DNA of 64,000 bases from DATARH01 sp050246595. Its GTDB lineage: Bacteria > Pseudomonadota > Alphaproteobacteria > ATCC43930 > CGMCC-115725. The translations under genes and the position numbers were made by a program. Under the pieces are notes generated by a model. It had not been told where the DNA came from. It ran no database searches and saw only the letters and a list, made by a program, of their open reading frames with translations. Below, piece by piece: positions 45,497 to 54,163 of this stretch (its first letter is position 1; each line of letters opens with the position of its first letter). Where the stretch lies: assembly GCA_050246595.1 (NCBI GenBank), contig JBFWVT010000008.1:50125-114124 (forward strand), in the 5' to 3' direction.

Positions 45497-47119
45497 CTAC
45501 TCCGCCGCCTGCTTCCGCTCCGGCTCGGGACGCCAGCGCAATACCGGTTTGCGGGCGGCGCCGGTCTCGTCGAGGCGGCGGCGCGGCGTCAGACGGGGGG
45601 CGGCTCGGAAATACTGGGCGTCCCCGGCCCCGTTGCGAATGGACTGGGCCCGCTCGGCCAGCCCGCGCAGCACCGCCACGAAACGATCAAGCGATTCCTT
45701 GCTTTCGGTCTCGGTCGGCTCGATCAGCAATGCGCCGTGCACGACCAGCGGAAAATACATCGTCATCGGGTGATACCCCTCGTCGATCAGCGCCTTTGCG
45801 AAATCGAGCGTCGTCACCCCGGTATCCTTCAGAAAACGGTCGTCGAACAGCACCTCGTGCATGCAGATGCCCGGAAACGACACAGTCATCACATCCTGCA
45901 ACCGGACCCGCAGATAATTGGCGTTGAGCACGGCGTCCTCGGCGACCTGGCGCAGCCCGTCCGAGCCGTGGCTCATCATGTAGGAGAGCGCCCGCACAAA
46001 CATGCCCATCTGGCCGTGAAATCCTTTCAGACGCCCGATCGTCGCCGCTGCATCGCCCTCGGGATGTTCGACCAGCCGGAACCCCGCCCCCTCCCTTCCC
46101 TCCCCCGCAAGCGGGGGAGGGTTAGGGTGGGGGACATGCACGATCCACGGCACCGGCGCATACGGCGCCAGCTCGGCGGCCAGCACGACCGGGCCGCTGC
46201 CGGGACCGCCGCCGCCATGCGGTGTCGAAAATGTCTTGTGCAGGTTGAGGTGCAGCGCGTCGATACCGAGTTCGGCCGGTCTCACCCGCCCGACGATCGC
46301 GTTGAAATTGGCGCCGTCGCAATAAAAGAACGCGCCGGAATCGTGCACCGCCTCGGCGATCTCGATGATCTCGTTCTCGAACAGCCCGCACGTGTTCGGG
46401 TTGGTCAGCATCAGCGCCGCGACATCGGGGCCGAGCTTTTCCTTCAATGCCGCGAGATCGACCCGGCCCTGCTCGTTGGCCGGAACAGAATCGACCGAAT
46501 AGCCGCACGCCGCCGCCGTCGCCGGGTTCGTCCCGTGCGCCGATTCCGGCACCAGCATGCGACGGCGCGCGTCGCCGCGCGCTTCGAGGGCGGCGCGGAT
46601 CGCCATGATGCCGCACAATTCGCCATGCGCGCCGGCGGCCGGCGACAGCGCCACCGCCGGCATCCCGGTCAGCACTTTCAGCCAGTGCGCCAGCGTGTCG
46701 ATCAGTTCGAGCGCGCCCTGCACCGTGCTCTCCGGCTGCAACGGATGCAGATCGGCGAAACCGGCAAGTCGCGCCAGCTTCTCGTTGAGCCGCGGGTTGT
46801 GCTTCATCGTGCACGAGCCGAGCGGGTAGAGACCGCTGTCGATCGCGTAATTCTTCTGCGACAGCCGCGTGAAGTGCCGGACGACCTGCGGCTCGCTGAG
46901 ACCCGGCAGACCGATCGGCCCGCGTCGTTCGAGACCGCTGAGGCGCGCGGCGACCGCCGGCGGCTCCGGTAGATCGACACCGCACCGTCCCGGCGCGTCC
47001 TGCTCGAAAAGGAGGGACTCCTCGATCTGCAACCCGCGATTGCCGCTGATCGTCTCGATCCGGCCGGTATCCTCGCCGGCGTCGGGGCGCGCGCTCAAGG
47101 CCCGGCTCCACTCACTCAT
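45497..47119 (-). CDS. gcvPB: Glycine dehydrogenase (aminomethyl-transferring) subunit 2
   Basis: PLP-dependent half of the P-protein, 540 residues. It has SQKNYAIDSGLYPLGSCTMK at the N-terminus, VPESAHGTNPATAAACGY, and the Schiff-base lysine in LHLNLHKTFSTPHGGGGPGSG. It decarboxylates glycine together with GcvPA and passes aminomethyl to GcvH. An oddity is about 20 extra residues (about 327-346, HPNPPPLAGEGREGAG) between PWIVH and FRLVEHP. They are encoded by a palindromic intergenic-type repeat. The insertion keeps the frame and is in a loop before IGRLKGFHG, so activity may be retained. It is last in the gcv operon, its start directly overlapping the gcvPA end. Confidence 0.95.
   Translation of the reverse strand: MSEWSRALSARPDAGEDTGRIETISGNRGLQIEESLLFEQDAPGRCGVDLPEPPAVAARLSGLERRGPIGLPGLSEPQVVRHFTRLSQKNYAIDSGLYPLGSCTMKHNPRLNEKLARLAGFADLHPLQPESTVQGALELIDTLAHWLKVLTGMPAVALSPAAGAHGELCGIMAIRAALEARGDARRRMLVPESAHGTNPATAAACGYSVDSVPANEQGRVDLAALKEKLGPDVAALMLTNPNTCGLFENEIIEIAEAVHDSGAFFYCDGANFNAIVGRVRPAELGIDALHLNLHKTFSTPHGGGGPGSGPVVLAAELAPYAPVPWIVHVPHPNPPPLAGEGREGAGFRLVEHPEGDAAATIGRLKGFHGQMGMFVRALSYMMSHGSDGLRQVAEDAVLNANYLRVRLQDVMTVSFPGICMHEVLFDDRFLKDTGVTTLDFAKALIDEGYHPMTMYFPLVVHGALLIEPTETESKESLDRFVAVLRGLAERAQSIRNGAGDAQYFRAAPRLTPRRRLDETGAARKPVLRWRPEPERKQAAE
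46087..46133. repeat. REP-like palindrome inserted in the gcvPB coding sequence
   Basis: Core ctcccccgcaagcgggggag with C-rich and G-rich flanks. The same type occurs as a noncoding pair at 62602-62739. Translated on the minus strand it gives HPNPPPLAGEGRE. Confidence 0.85.
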
Positions 47120-48465
47120 GACAGCACCTCCCTGAGCCCGGCATCGAGCCGGTCGATATCGTCTTCTGTGACGGTCTCGGTCGCCGCAACCAGCAGCAGA
47201 TCGGAAAAATCCTCGCGGCCCGGATAGAACCGGCTGACCGGGATGCCGCCGAGAATGCCGCGCCCGGCCAATTTCTCGACGACAGAAGCCGCCGGGCGCG
47301 GCAGCCGCAGTGTGAATTCGTTAAAAAAGCCGCGATTGACGAGACTCACGCCGGGGATCAGAGCAAGCCGCTCGGCGGTGACGACAGCGGCGGCGTGATT
47401 GAGCCGCGCCAGCCGGGTCAGCCCCTCTTCGCCGAGCAGCGCCAGATGGATCGTAAAGGCCAGCGCGCACAGACCGGAATTGGTGCAGATATTGCTCGTC
47501 GCCTTTTCGCGGCGGATATGCTGCTCGCGCGCGGACAGGGTCAGCACCCAGCCGCGCCGTCCGTCGGCATCGACGGTCTCGCCGACCAGCCGCCCCGGCA
47601 TCTGCCGCACGAATTTTTCCCATGTCGCAAACAGCCCGACATAAGGGCCGCCAAAATTCAGCGCGTTGCCGAGCGACTGTCCCTCGGCGGCGACGATATC
47701 GGCGCCCATCTCGCCGGGCGGCCGGATCGCACCCAGCGACATGATCTCGGTCACGACCACGACGAGCAGCGCACCCGCCTTATGGCAGGCCTCGGCCAGC
47801 GCCGAATAATCGCGCACCTCGCCGTACAGATCCGGGTTCTGCACGACGACGCAGGCCGTATCGCCGTCGATCAGCGCCGCCAGGTCTTCTCCGCCTCCCG
47901 GCGCCGCATCCTGCACTGCCAGTTTATTGCCGGCAAACCGGGCGTAGGTCTCGCATATCGCTCGGTAATGCGGGTGCAGCCCGCCCGACAGCACCGCCTT
48001 GTTTCGTCGGGTAATGCGCCCGGCCATCGCGACGGCTTCGGCGCAGGCGGTCGCGCCGTCATAGAGCGAGGCGTTCGCCACCCCCATCCCGGTCAGCAGC
48101 GCCACCTGGGTCTGGAACTCGAACAAATATTGCAGCGTCCCCTGCGACACTTCCGGCTGATACGGTGTGTACGAGGTCAGGAACTCGCCGCGCTGGATCA
48201 GGTGATCGACCGCCGCCGGCACATGATGCCGGTAGGCGCCGCCGCCGAGAAAAAACGGCGCCGACCCGGCGCTCAAATTCTTTGCCGCCATCGCGCCGAG
48301 GCGGCGCTCGACCTCCATCTCGCCCATCGCGCGCGGCAGGTCGAGCAGACCCGGATGGCGTGCGGCCTCCGGCACGTCGGCGAACAACGCGTCGATCGAT
48401 CCGACGCCGATCGCCTTCAGTATCGCGCGGCGATCGGCATCGGTCAGCGGCAGGTAGCGCATCAT
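47116..48465 (-). CDS. gcvPA: Glycine dehydrogenase (aminomethyl-transferring) subunit 1
   Basis: Protein of 449 residues, the N-terminal half of a split P-protein. Blocks include MRYLPLTDADRRAILKAIGV, FLGGGAYRHHVPAAVDHL, SYTPYQPEVSQGTLQYLFEF and REQHIRREKATSNICTNSGL. It forms a heterotetramer with GcvPB. The start overlaps the gcvH stop (ATGA). The second ATG codon immediately follows the first. Confidence 0.97.
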   Translation of the reverse strand: MMRYLPLTDADRRAILKAIGVGSIDALFADVPEAARHPGLLDLPRAMGEMEVERRLGAMAAKNLSAGSAPFFLGGGAYRHHVPAAVDHLIQRGEFLTSYTPYQPEVSQGTLQYLFEFQTQVALLTGMGVANASLYDGATACAEAVAMAGRITRRNKAVLSGGLHPHYRAICETYARFAGNKLAVQDAAPGGGEDLAALIDGDTACVVVQNPDLYGEVRDYSALAEACHKAGALLVVVVTEIMSLGAIRPPGEMGADIVAAEGQSLGNALNFGGPYVGLFATWEKFVRQMPGRLVGETVDADGRRGWVLTLSAREQHIRREKATSNICTNSGLCALAFTIHLALLGEEGLTRLARLNHAAAVVTAERLALIPGVSLVNRGFFNEFTLRLPRPAASVVEKLAGRGILGGIPVSRFYPGREDFSDLLLVAATETVTEDDIDRLDAGLREVLS

Positions 48466-48839
48466 TCCTGCTCCGCGACAAATTCCCGATAGGAAGCCTC
48501 GTCCATCAGCCCGTCGAGTTCCTTCGGATCTGCCAGGCGGATTTTGACAAACCAGCCCTCCCCCATCGCGTCGGCATTGACCTGGGCCGGGTTGCCGAGC
48601 AATTCGCCGTTGACCTCGACGATTTCGCCCGAGACCGGGGCATAGACCTCGCTCGCCGCCTTCGCCGATTCGACGACCGCCGCCTCCTTGCCGCGCTCGA
48701 TGGCGCGGCCGATTTCGGGCAGCTCGACATAGACGACATCACCGAGCTGCGACTGCGCGTAGTCGGTGATGCCGATCACGGCGATGTCGCCCTCCTGCCG
48801 GACCCATTCGTGGTCTTTTGTGTAGCGGGTGTCGCTCAT
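48462..48839 (-). CDS. gcvH: Glycine cleavage system H protein
   Basis: Lipoyl carrier of 125 residues: YTKDHEWVRQEGDIAVIGIT at the start, the lipoylated Lys in VESAKAASEVYAPVSG, and the acidic C-terminal LMDEASYREFV. It shuttles aminomethyl and reducing equivalents between P, T and L proteins. It lies 34 bases after gcvT in the same operon. Confidence 0.97.
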   Translation of the reverse strand: MSDTRYTKDHEWVRQEGDIAVIGITDYAQSQLGDVVYVELPEIGRAIERGKEAAVVESAKAASEVYAPVSGEIVEVNGELLGNPAQVNADAMGEGWFVKIRLADPKELDGLMDEASYREFVAEQE

Positions 48840-48873
48840 GCGTTTCCTCCTGAAACCGTATTCGGGTCAGCCA

Positions 48874-50037
48874 TCATGCCGGTGGGACGCGATAGTAGCG
48901 GGTCGGGACAAACGGCAGCCGCGCGACCCGCGCCGGCCGCGGCACGTCGCGCACAACCAGCGCCAGCGCGCCGCCCTCGGCCGCGTGCGGGGTCTCGACA
49001 TAGCCCATCGCGATCGGCGCCCCGACCGACGGACCAAACCCGCCGCTCGTGACCTTCCCGATCGGATTGCCTTCCGTATCGGTGATCGCCGTTCCCTCGC
49101 GCGCCGGGGCGCGGCCGTCCGGACGGATGCCGACCCGTTTCCGCCCCGGCCCCTCGGCCAATTGCTTCAGAATGATCGCGGCGCCGGGGAAATCGCCGGT
49201 CTCGCGGCGGCGCTTGGCGACCGCCCAGGCGAGACCGGCCTCGATCGGGGTCGTCGTCTCGTCGATGTCGTGGCCATAAAGGCACAGCCCGGCTTCAAGG
49301 CGCAGCGTGTCACGCGCGCCGAGCCCGATCGGCGCGACCTCCTTCTCCCGCAGCAGCGCCTCGGCGACCGCGACCGCATCCTCCGCCCGCAGCGACAGCT
49401 CGAACCCGTCCTCGCCGGTATAGCCCGACCGGGTCACAAAACACGGCGCGCCGGCCACCCTTGTCTCGGTCGCGCTCATAAAATTCAGGCGCTCGATACC
49501 GTCCCCGGCAAGCCGCGCCAGCACCGACGCGGCCGTCGGCCCCTGCAAGGCCAGCAGCGCGCGCTCGAATTGCGGCTCGATTGCGATTCCGCGACCGAGA
49601 CGCGTTCGCAGATGCGCCAGATCGGCTTCCTTGCGCGAGGCATTGACAACCAGCATCAGCCCGGCATCGAGGTCGCCGGGGATGCGCGTCGCCATCAGAT
49701 CGTCGATTATGCCGCCGGTTTCATCAAGCAGCAGCGTGTAACGCATGCGTCCCGGCGCGAGGCTTTGCAGATCGCCCGGAACAAGCTCTTCGAGCGCCCG
49801 CGCCGCGCCGGCGCCGCGCAATGCGATCTGCCCCATATGCGACACGTCGAACAGACCGGCTTTGGAGCGCGTGTACAGGTGCTCGGCGATGATGCCGCCG
49901 GGATACTGCACCGGCATCTCGTAACCGGCGAACGCGACCATGCGGGCGCCGCGCGCGCGGTGCAGGTCGTAGAGCGGGGTACGCCGCAACGGCGGGGCTT
50001 CGGCCGACGGAGCCGGTTCGCTGGATGGCAGGGACAC
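48874..50037 (-). CDS. gcvT: Aminomethyltransferase (glycine cleavage T protein)
   Basis: Folate-dependent enzyme of 387 residues: FAGYEMPVQYPGGIIAEH, AGLFDVSHMGQI, SGYTGEDGFELS and the C-terminal barrel with GKVTSGGFGPSVG. It transfers the methylene group from GcvH to tetrahydrofolate. The start is GTG at 50037 with GAGGTG upstream. It is the first gene of gcvT-gcvH-gcvPA-gcvPB, preceded by the tandem glycine riboswitch. Confidence 0.96.
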   Translation of the reverse strand: MSLPSSEPAPSAEAPPLRRTPLYDLHRARGARMVAFAGYEMPVQYPGGIIAEHLYTRSKAGLFDVSHMGQIALRGAGAARALEELVPGDLQSLAPGRMRYTLLLDETGGIIDDLMATRIPGDLDAGLMLVVNASRKEADLAHLRTRLGRGIAIEPQFERALLALQGPTAASVLARLAGDGIERLNFMSATETRVAGAPCFVTRSGYTGEDGFELSLRAEDAVAVAEALLREKEVAPIGLGARDTLRLEAGLCLYGHDIDETTTPIEAGLAWAVAKRRRETGDFPGAAIILKQLAEGPGRKRVGIRPDGRAPAREGTAITDTEGNPIGKVTSGGFGPSVGAPIAMGYVETPHAAEGGALALVVRDVPRPARVARLPFVPTRYYRVPPA

Positions 50038-50079
50038 GGGCGCACCTCTGTAGCGGACGCGACGGCGTCCGGGAGATGC

Positions 50080-50310
50080 CCCCTCTGTCCTCTACCCTGA
50101 GAGATTCACCTTCTCCCCGCCTGTCCCTTTCGGGCGCAGGAGATCGGGGTTCGCGGCTTACTCCTTCGGTGGGCGGCCAGGCTTGTCCGACCGCCGCTTT
50201 CCAGAGCGCCCTGGCGCCCGCAGTCCTTTTGCCTGAGAGTTTCCGGGGCGGTTGCTCCTTCGGCGCCGCGGCTCCCGGCGTTTTCGGGGCGCGGCCTCTC
50301 CTGCGGGCGT
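50080..50310 (-). promoter_or_regulatory. Tandem glycine riboswitch upstream of gcvT
   Basis: On the minus strand two glycine aptamers are visible. The first (about 50308-50221) starts GGAGAGGCC, has the GAAGGAGCAACC core and ends ACTCTCAGGCAAAAGGAC. The second (about 50213-50080) has GAAGGAGTAAGCC, GGAGAAGGTGAATCTCTCAG and GGACAGAGGGGGC. Each is followed by the expected complementary arm. This is the cooperative two-aptamer type that switches on glycine catabolism when glycine is high. Confidence 0.95.
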
Positions 50311-50398
50311 GCATACGGCGCCTCTTATGTAGCATCACGCCACGACGGACGCCAGCCGGATCACGGGCGCCGCTTCCGAACGACCCGCCTCGGGAAAT

Positions 50399-50803
50399 CT
50401 AATGCAGCTCGTCGGCGCCGGTCTCGAACTGGCGGGCCGGCTCCATGCGGTCGTGCAGAATGCGCGCGATCTCGATCAACCCCGGTTCGACGAGGCGATA
50501 ATAGATCACATGCACCGGCCGCTTTACCGCCGGTTGCCGCCCGTTCTGCCGTACATGCCGCAAATGAAAGCTGCGCAGATCGGGTCTGATGTCGGGGCGA
50601 GGCCGGGTCAGCCGGCCCTCCGGGTCGCTCGCCACCTGCCGCATCGCGCGCATCAGGGTCAGGCCATAGCGGCGGCTCGCTTCAGCGCCCCATTTTTCGG
50701 CGCCGTCGCCGAGAATGATCATCAGATCGGTCTGCGCGCGGCGCGCCACGCGAAACCGGGCCGGACCGCCTGGCGCGGCTCGGCTCTCCGGCCACGTGCT
50801 CAT
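50399..50803 (-). CDS. parE: ParE-family toxin
   Basis: RelE/ParE-fold protein of about 134 residues: VARRAQTDLMIILGDGAEKW, YGLTLMRAMRQVASDPE, RPDLRSFHLRHVR, then VKRPVHVIYYRLVEPGLIEI and ARILHDRMEP. ParE-type toxins poison gyrase, though RelE-type RNases share the fold. The ATG at 50803 has GAGGG upstream; the first 18 residues are not typical, so the start may be slightly inside. The antitoxin gene is 47 bases upstream. Confidence 0.85.
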   Translation of the reverse strand: MSTWPESRAAPGGPARFRVARRAQTDLMIILGDGAEKWGAEASRRYGLTLMRAMRQVASDPEGRLTRPRPDIRPDLRSFHLRHVRQNGRQPAVKRPVHVIYYRLVEPGLIEIARILHDRMEPARQFETGADELH

Positions 50804-50850
50804 CGAATCGGCCCTCGCGCGCCACGCGTGCGGCGCGTTTGCCGCCCGGC

Positions 50851-51132
50851 TCAGCCCAGGCGGTGGTTCTCCGCATCGCGGAGCGCATCAAAAAATGCTT
50901 CCAGATCCTCGTCATCCACCTCGACAAACGCACCGCGATCGAGGTCGTCGATACCGGCCTCGATGCGCAGACGCAGGCGCTCGAGTTTCAAGGCATCCTC
51001 GCGACGCCGCTGCTGCAAGGCTCGCACCGCGTCGCGGATCGCCTCGCTGGCATTCTGATATTCGCCGGTGCGCACCACGCTTTCGACGAACTCGTCCTGC
51101 TCGCGCGTCAGATTGATGTTTCGGGTCGGCAT
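50851..51132 (-). CDS. parD: ParD-family antitoxin
   Basis: Antitoxin of 93 residues with the ParD/CC2985 ribbon-helix-helix start RNINLTREQDEFVESVVRTG followed by EYQNASEAIRDAVRALQQRR. The C-terminal helix region (DDEDLEAFFDALRDAENHRL) wraps the toxin. The ATG at 51132 begins the family pattern; the longer frame to 51258 is rejected. It likely autoregulates its promoter in 51133-51300. Confidence 0.9.
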   Translation of the reverse strand: MPTRNINLTREQDEFVESVVRTGEYQNASEAIRDAVRALQQRRREDALKLERLRLRIEAGIDDLDRGAFVEVDDEDLEAFFDALRDAENHRLG

Positions 51133-51300
51133 ATGACAGCGCTTCTCTAGCTGGATAAGGATGCTGCGGCCGGCAAAGATCGCCAACGCGCGTCGACCAG
51201 TTCGATCCACCCAAAGTTCAGGCGCTTCTCCAGGGGCAAGGATGCCATAGGTTGGCAAAGATTGCCAACGTGTAATTTGCCCTTTCGATCCGCCGAAACC

Positions 51301-51885
51301 CTATCGGCCGCGAAAATTTCGATAAAACTGCACGATCTCCGGGCTCTGCTGAAAGCCGAGCACGACCCTGATATCGGCCGGCGGCCGGCCGCCGAGATGC
51401 ACCCATTCCTCGACCCGGTCGGTGATCCCGGCGCGGCGTGCCCCGGCCGGGAGGGCGATCTGCACCGGCAGCGTGCGCTTGCTGAGGATCGTCTCGTCGG
51501 GTCCGGTCGCGGCGATAAAGTATTGCAGATCGACGCCGGTCGCCGCTCCGGAAGCGGGACCGCGCTCGCCGATGATGACGGTGTCGAGCGATACCAGGAC
51601 CGCGTCTCCGGAACGGGTGCATTTGCTCTCGACATCCGACAGGATGCCGTAAAACGCGACGCCGGTCGGCTGGCGCGGCGTCCCCGGCGCAAACACGGCG
51701 GTTTGCGATAGCGATCGCAGAATGGCCACGGTCGGGCACGCAGCGGCGCTCGCCGCCGTCGTCGCCGGGGGCGAAGATGAAGACGAAAACCAGCCGCACC
51801 CGGACAGCGCGGCAAGCCCCGACAACGCGAGCGCGATCCGCGTGCCTGCGACCCTTGCGCTCGCCCGGCTTGATCGGAACGGCAC
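51301..51885 (-). CDS. Putative lipoprotein of unknown function
   Basis: Protein of about 194 residues. A signal peptide with lipobox LSGC (Cys about residue 30) is followed by a Ser/Ala-rich linker and a beta-rich domain with VAFYGILSDVESKCTRSGDA, VLVSLDTVIIGERGP and DLQYFIAATGPDETILSKRT. No catalytic family was recognised. It should be anchored in the outer or inner membrane after Lgt, Lsp and Lnt processing. The GTG at 51885 is chosen for the signal peptide. It lies 10 bases after the CDGSH gene. Confidence 0.7.
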   Translation of the reverse strand: MPFRSSRASARVAGTRIALALSGLAALSGCGWFSSSSSPPATTAASAAACPTVAILRSLSQTAVFAPGTPRQPTGVAFYGILSDVESKCTRSGDAVLVSLDTVIIGERGPASGAATGVDLQYFIAATGPDETILSKRTLPVQIALPAGARRAGITDRVEEWVHLGGRPPADIRVVLGFQQSPEIVQFYRNFRGR

Positions 51886-51895
51886 CGGGGTTCCG

Positions 51896-52135
51896 TCAGA
51901 GCGTATTGTGCGTGCCGTCGCACATCGGCTTGCCGGCGGTCGCCTTGCAGCCGCAGAACCAGACCTCCTCGGTCTTCTCGGCCGTGTAGGCCAGCGGCAC
52001 GAGGCCGGTGTCCTTGTGCGACCCGTCGCAGAACGGCTGCTTGAGGCTGCGCCCGCAGGCGCACCAGAAGTAGCGTCTTCCGGCTTCGACCATGACCCCA
52101 TAGGGCTCCTTCTGAGCCGGTATCGGTGCTTCCAT
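51896..52135 (-). CDS. CDGSH-type iron-sulfur protein (two CDGSH motifs)
   Basis: Small protein of 79 residues with two 2Fe-2S CDGSH motifs: CACGRSLKQPFCDGSH and CGCKATAGKPMCDGTH. This twin arrangement is typical of prokaryotic type-2/3 proteins used in iron or redox handling. The ATG at 52135 has the purine-rich GGGAGGGGAAGGAG directly upstream. The long upstream open frame to 52429 is not family-like. Confidence 0.94.
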   Translation of the reverse strand: MEAPIPAQKEPYGVMVEAGRRYFWCACGRSLKQPFCDGSHKDTGLVPLAYTAEKTEEVWFCGCKATAGKPMCDGTHNTL

Positions 52136-52649
52136 CTCCTTCCCCTCCCGCTGTTCCGAGCGATGCGCTGGCGAGCGCCGACCGGAGTCTAGGCGAGCGC
52201 CGCCCGCCATACAAGGTTGCGCCCGGATGCGGCTGACCCGGCCTCCGGCGTTCCCAACCGATCTTCCGCGATATCGGACCCGACCGCAATTCGCGTAACG
52301 CGCGAGGAATTGCTCCCGTGACACCGCCGACGCGCGGCATCGCATCCGGACCTTGACAGCCCCCGGAATGACACCCCGAACCCGGAAACCACGCACCCCG
52401 CAGCTTCGCCGAATCTCGGGCTGCTTCAACTTTCAGTTTCGTTTGTTATAGGGAGCGAGAGAACAGAACAATACCGACTCAAATCGGTTCCATTTCAGCT
52501 GCCCGCAACAGCAGTCTTTCTTTCGCGCCATCGCTGCGCGCCGCCCGAAACAACCTGCGCGATCCCAAATATCATCGCGACATGGCAAAGCGTGAACCTT
52601 CTCCCTGCCCAATCTGTTCGTCCTTATGCGAGCTGTTGGGGAGGGGGAG
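52136..52649. other. Intergenic region, 514 bases, no gene seen
   Basis: The segment 52430-52620 is visibly less GC-rich than its surroundings and presumably carries the promoter of the 3D-domain gene. A reading frame on the minus strand across it lacks family features. Confidence 0.5.
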
Positions 52650-53102
52650 ATGCGGGGAGCTTTCCGCATTGTCGCAACGATAGCCGCCCTGGGCGTATCC
52701 CTGGGTGTTTTCGCGCTCGGCAGCGCGGGTCCGGGGTATGCGCCGGTGCAGCACGCGGCCATCGCCGCCCCTCCGCCGGTATCGTCCGGCGCAAACCCCG
52801 CCGGCAAGCTGGATTTGTACATGGAAGCCTATGTCACCGGGTACAACACGGTTCGCGAACAGACCGACGACACTCCGTGCATAGCGGCATCCGGGGCGAA
52901 TATCTGCGGTCGGCGCGATACGGCGGCATGCCCCCCCTTGTTCGACCTCGGCACCGTCGTCGAGATCAACGGCCGAAAATATACCTGCGAGGACCGCATG
53001 GCGCCGCGGTTCCGGGGCAGTTTCGACATCAACTGCGACAAGGACAAAACCTGCCCCTATGAGGTGGCGGGCTGGACGACGGTCAGGGTTTACCTGGAGT
53101 AG
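52650..53102 (+). CDS. Secreted 3D-domain (double-psi beta-barrel) protein
   Basis: Protein of 150 residues. An N-terminal signal peptide (FRIVATIAALGVSLGVFALG) is followed by a domain with YVTGYNTVREQTDDTPCIAA, LFDLGTVVEINGRKYTCEDR and RFRGSFDINCDKD. This resembles the 3D / RlpA-like fold of MltA-type enzymes with its Asp residues, so a peptidoglycan-related role is possible. Four cysteines could form disulfides outside the cytoplasm. The ATG at 52650 has GGGGAGGGGG upstream. Confidence 0.75.
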   Translation: MRGAFRIVATIAALGVSLGVFALGSAGPGYAPVQHAAIAAPPPVSSGANPAGKLDLYMEAYVTGYNTVREQTDDTPCIAASGANICGRRDTAACPPLFDLGTVVEINGRKYTCEDRMAPRFRGSFDINCDKDKTCPYEVAGWTTVRVYLE

Positions 53103-53150
53103 CAAGCCGCCCTCGCGCCGACACCGCGACAGAGGCCCGCGCCGGCGCCC

Positions 53151-53194
53151 CCGGCCAGCTTGATCCCGGCCAGCTTGATCCCGGCCAGCTTGAT
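53151..53194. repeat. 15-bp tandem repeat upstream of the leucyltransferase gene
   Basis: Three copies of ccggccagcttgatc start at 53151, 53166 and 53181 (last differs at its end). The array is noncoding, between the 3D-domain gene and the leucyltransferase gene. Confidence 0.9.
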
Positions 53195-53323
53195 TGTTGT
53201 CCGCCCCGAACCGCTCTGGCATGCTGCCATGCCGCGTCGCTGTCGCGGCAGCCGGCGGAGAACCCAGCGGAGAACACCCGGCGCAAACGGCGTTGACCGC
53301 CGGCGCAGAGGAGAACGATACGC

Positions 53324-54163
53324 ATGGATATCGGGGCGGGCGGTACGCGAAGCGGCAATCGGGCTCGCCCGCAGGTCTCGTCGGCCTCGTCTCGCGTAAC
53401 GCCGCTCAAGCTTCCCGCGCCGCTGCCGCAGTTTTTCGCGACCGCCGCGGTTCCGTGCCCCTATGTTCCCGGTCGCGCTGAACGCAAGCTGATCGTCGAG
53501 CTGGCCGGAAGCGGCGCGCCGGGATTTTACGACGCGCTGTCGCGGGTCGGGTTCCGCCGCAGTCATCGTTTCGCCTACCGTCCGGCCTGCCGCGCCTGCG
53601 CCGCCTGCGTGCCGGTGCGCATCGCCGTCGAGCGTTTCGCGCCGACCCGCTCGATCCGCCGCGTGCGCAATTCTCATGCCGGTCTCGCCGCGTCGGTGCT
53701 GGCGCCGCGCGCCACGATCGAGCAGTTCCGCCTCTTTGTCGCGTATCAGCACTCGCGCCACCGCGACAGCGAGATGGCCCTGATGACCTACGGCGATTAT
53801 CGCGGCATGATCGAGGACACCGCGCTGCGCAGCGCGGTCGTCGAATTCCGCGACCCCGACGGAAGACTCGCCGCGGTGTCGCTGATCGACCGGCTCGATG
53901 ACGGGATTTCCGCCGTCTACACCTTCTACGACCCGGCGCGCCGTCCGGGCGGTCTCGGCACTCTGTCGATCCTGTGGCTGGTCGAGGAATGCCGGCGGCA
54001 GGACCTGCCCTATGTCTATCTCGGCTACTGGATCGCCGAGAGTCCCAAGATGGCCTACAAGGCGCGCTTCCCGGCGCTGGAGCGGCTGACCGGTGGCGAC
54101 TGGGTGCCGTTCTCCCCGGCATCCGGCAGGTTGGAACCGGATCAGGCGGCTGCCGCGGAATGA
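53324..54163 (+). CDS. bpt: Aspartate/glutamate leucyltransferase (arginyltransferase family)
   Basis: Protein of 279 residues. CPYVPGRAERKLIVEL, GFRRSHRFAYRPACRACAAC (conserved cysteines) and VYTFYDPARRPGGLGTLSIL with YVYLGYWIAESPKMAYKARF match the Bpt/Ate1 family. It adds leucine (or arginine) to proteins with N-terminal Asp or Glu, marking them for ClpS/ClpAP degradation. The ATG at 53324 has GAGGAGA upstream. Its stop overlaps the next start as ATGA. Confidence 0.93.
   Translation: MDIGAGGTRSGNRARPQVSSASSRVTPLKLPAPLPQFFATAAVPCPYVPGRAERKLIVELAGSGAPGFYDALSRVGFRRSHRFAYRPACRACAACVPVRIAVERFAPTRSIRRVRNSHAGLAASVLAPRATIEQFRLFVAYQHSRHRDSEMALMTYGDYRGMIEDTALRSAVVEFRDPDGRLAAVSLIDRLDDGISAVYTFYDPARRPGGLGTLSILWLVEECRRQDLPYVYLGYWIAESPKMAYKARFPALERLTGGDWVPFSPASGRLEPDQAAAAE

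Noticed and set aside
52433..52822. Minus-strand frame of 129 codons upstream of the 3D-domain gene
   Set aside because: Overlaps the signal-peptide region of the 3D-domain gene on the other strand and shows no family features.
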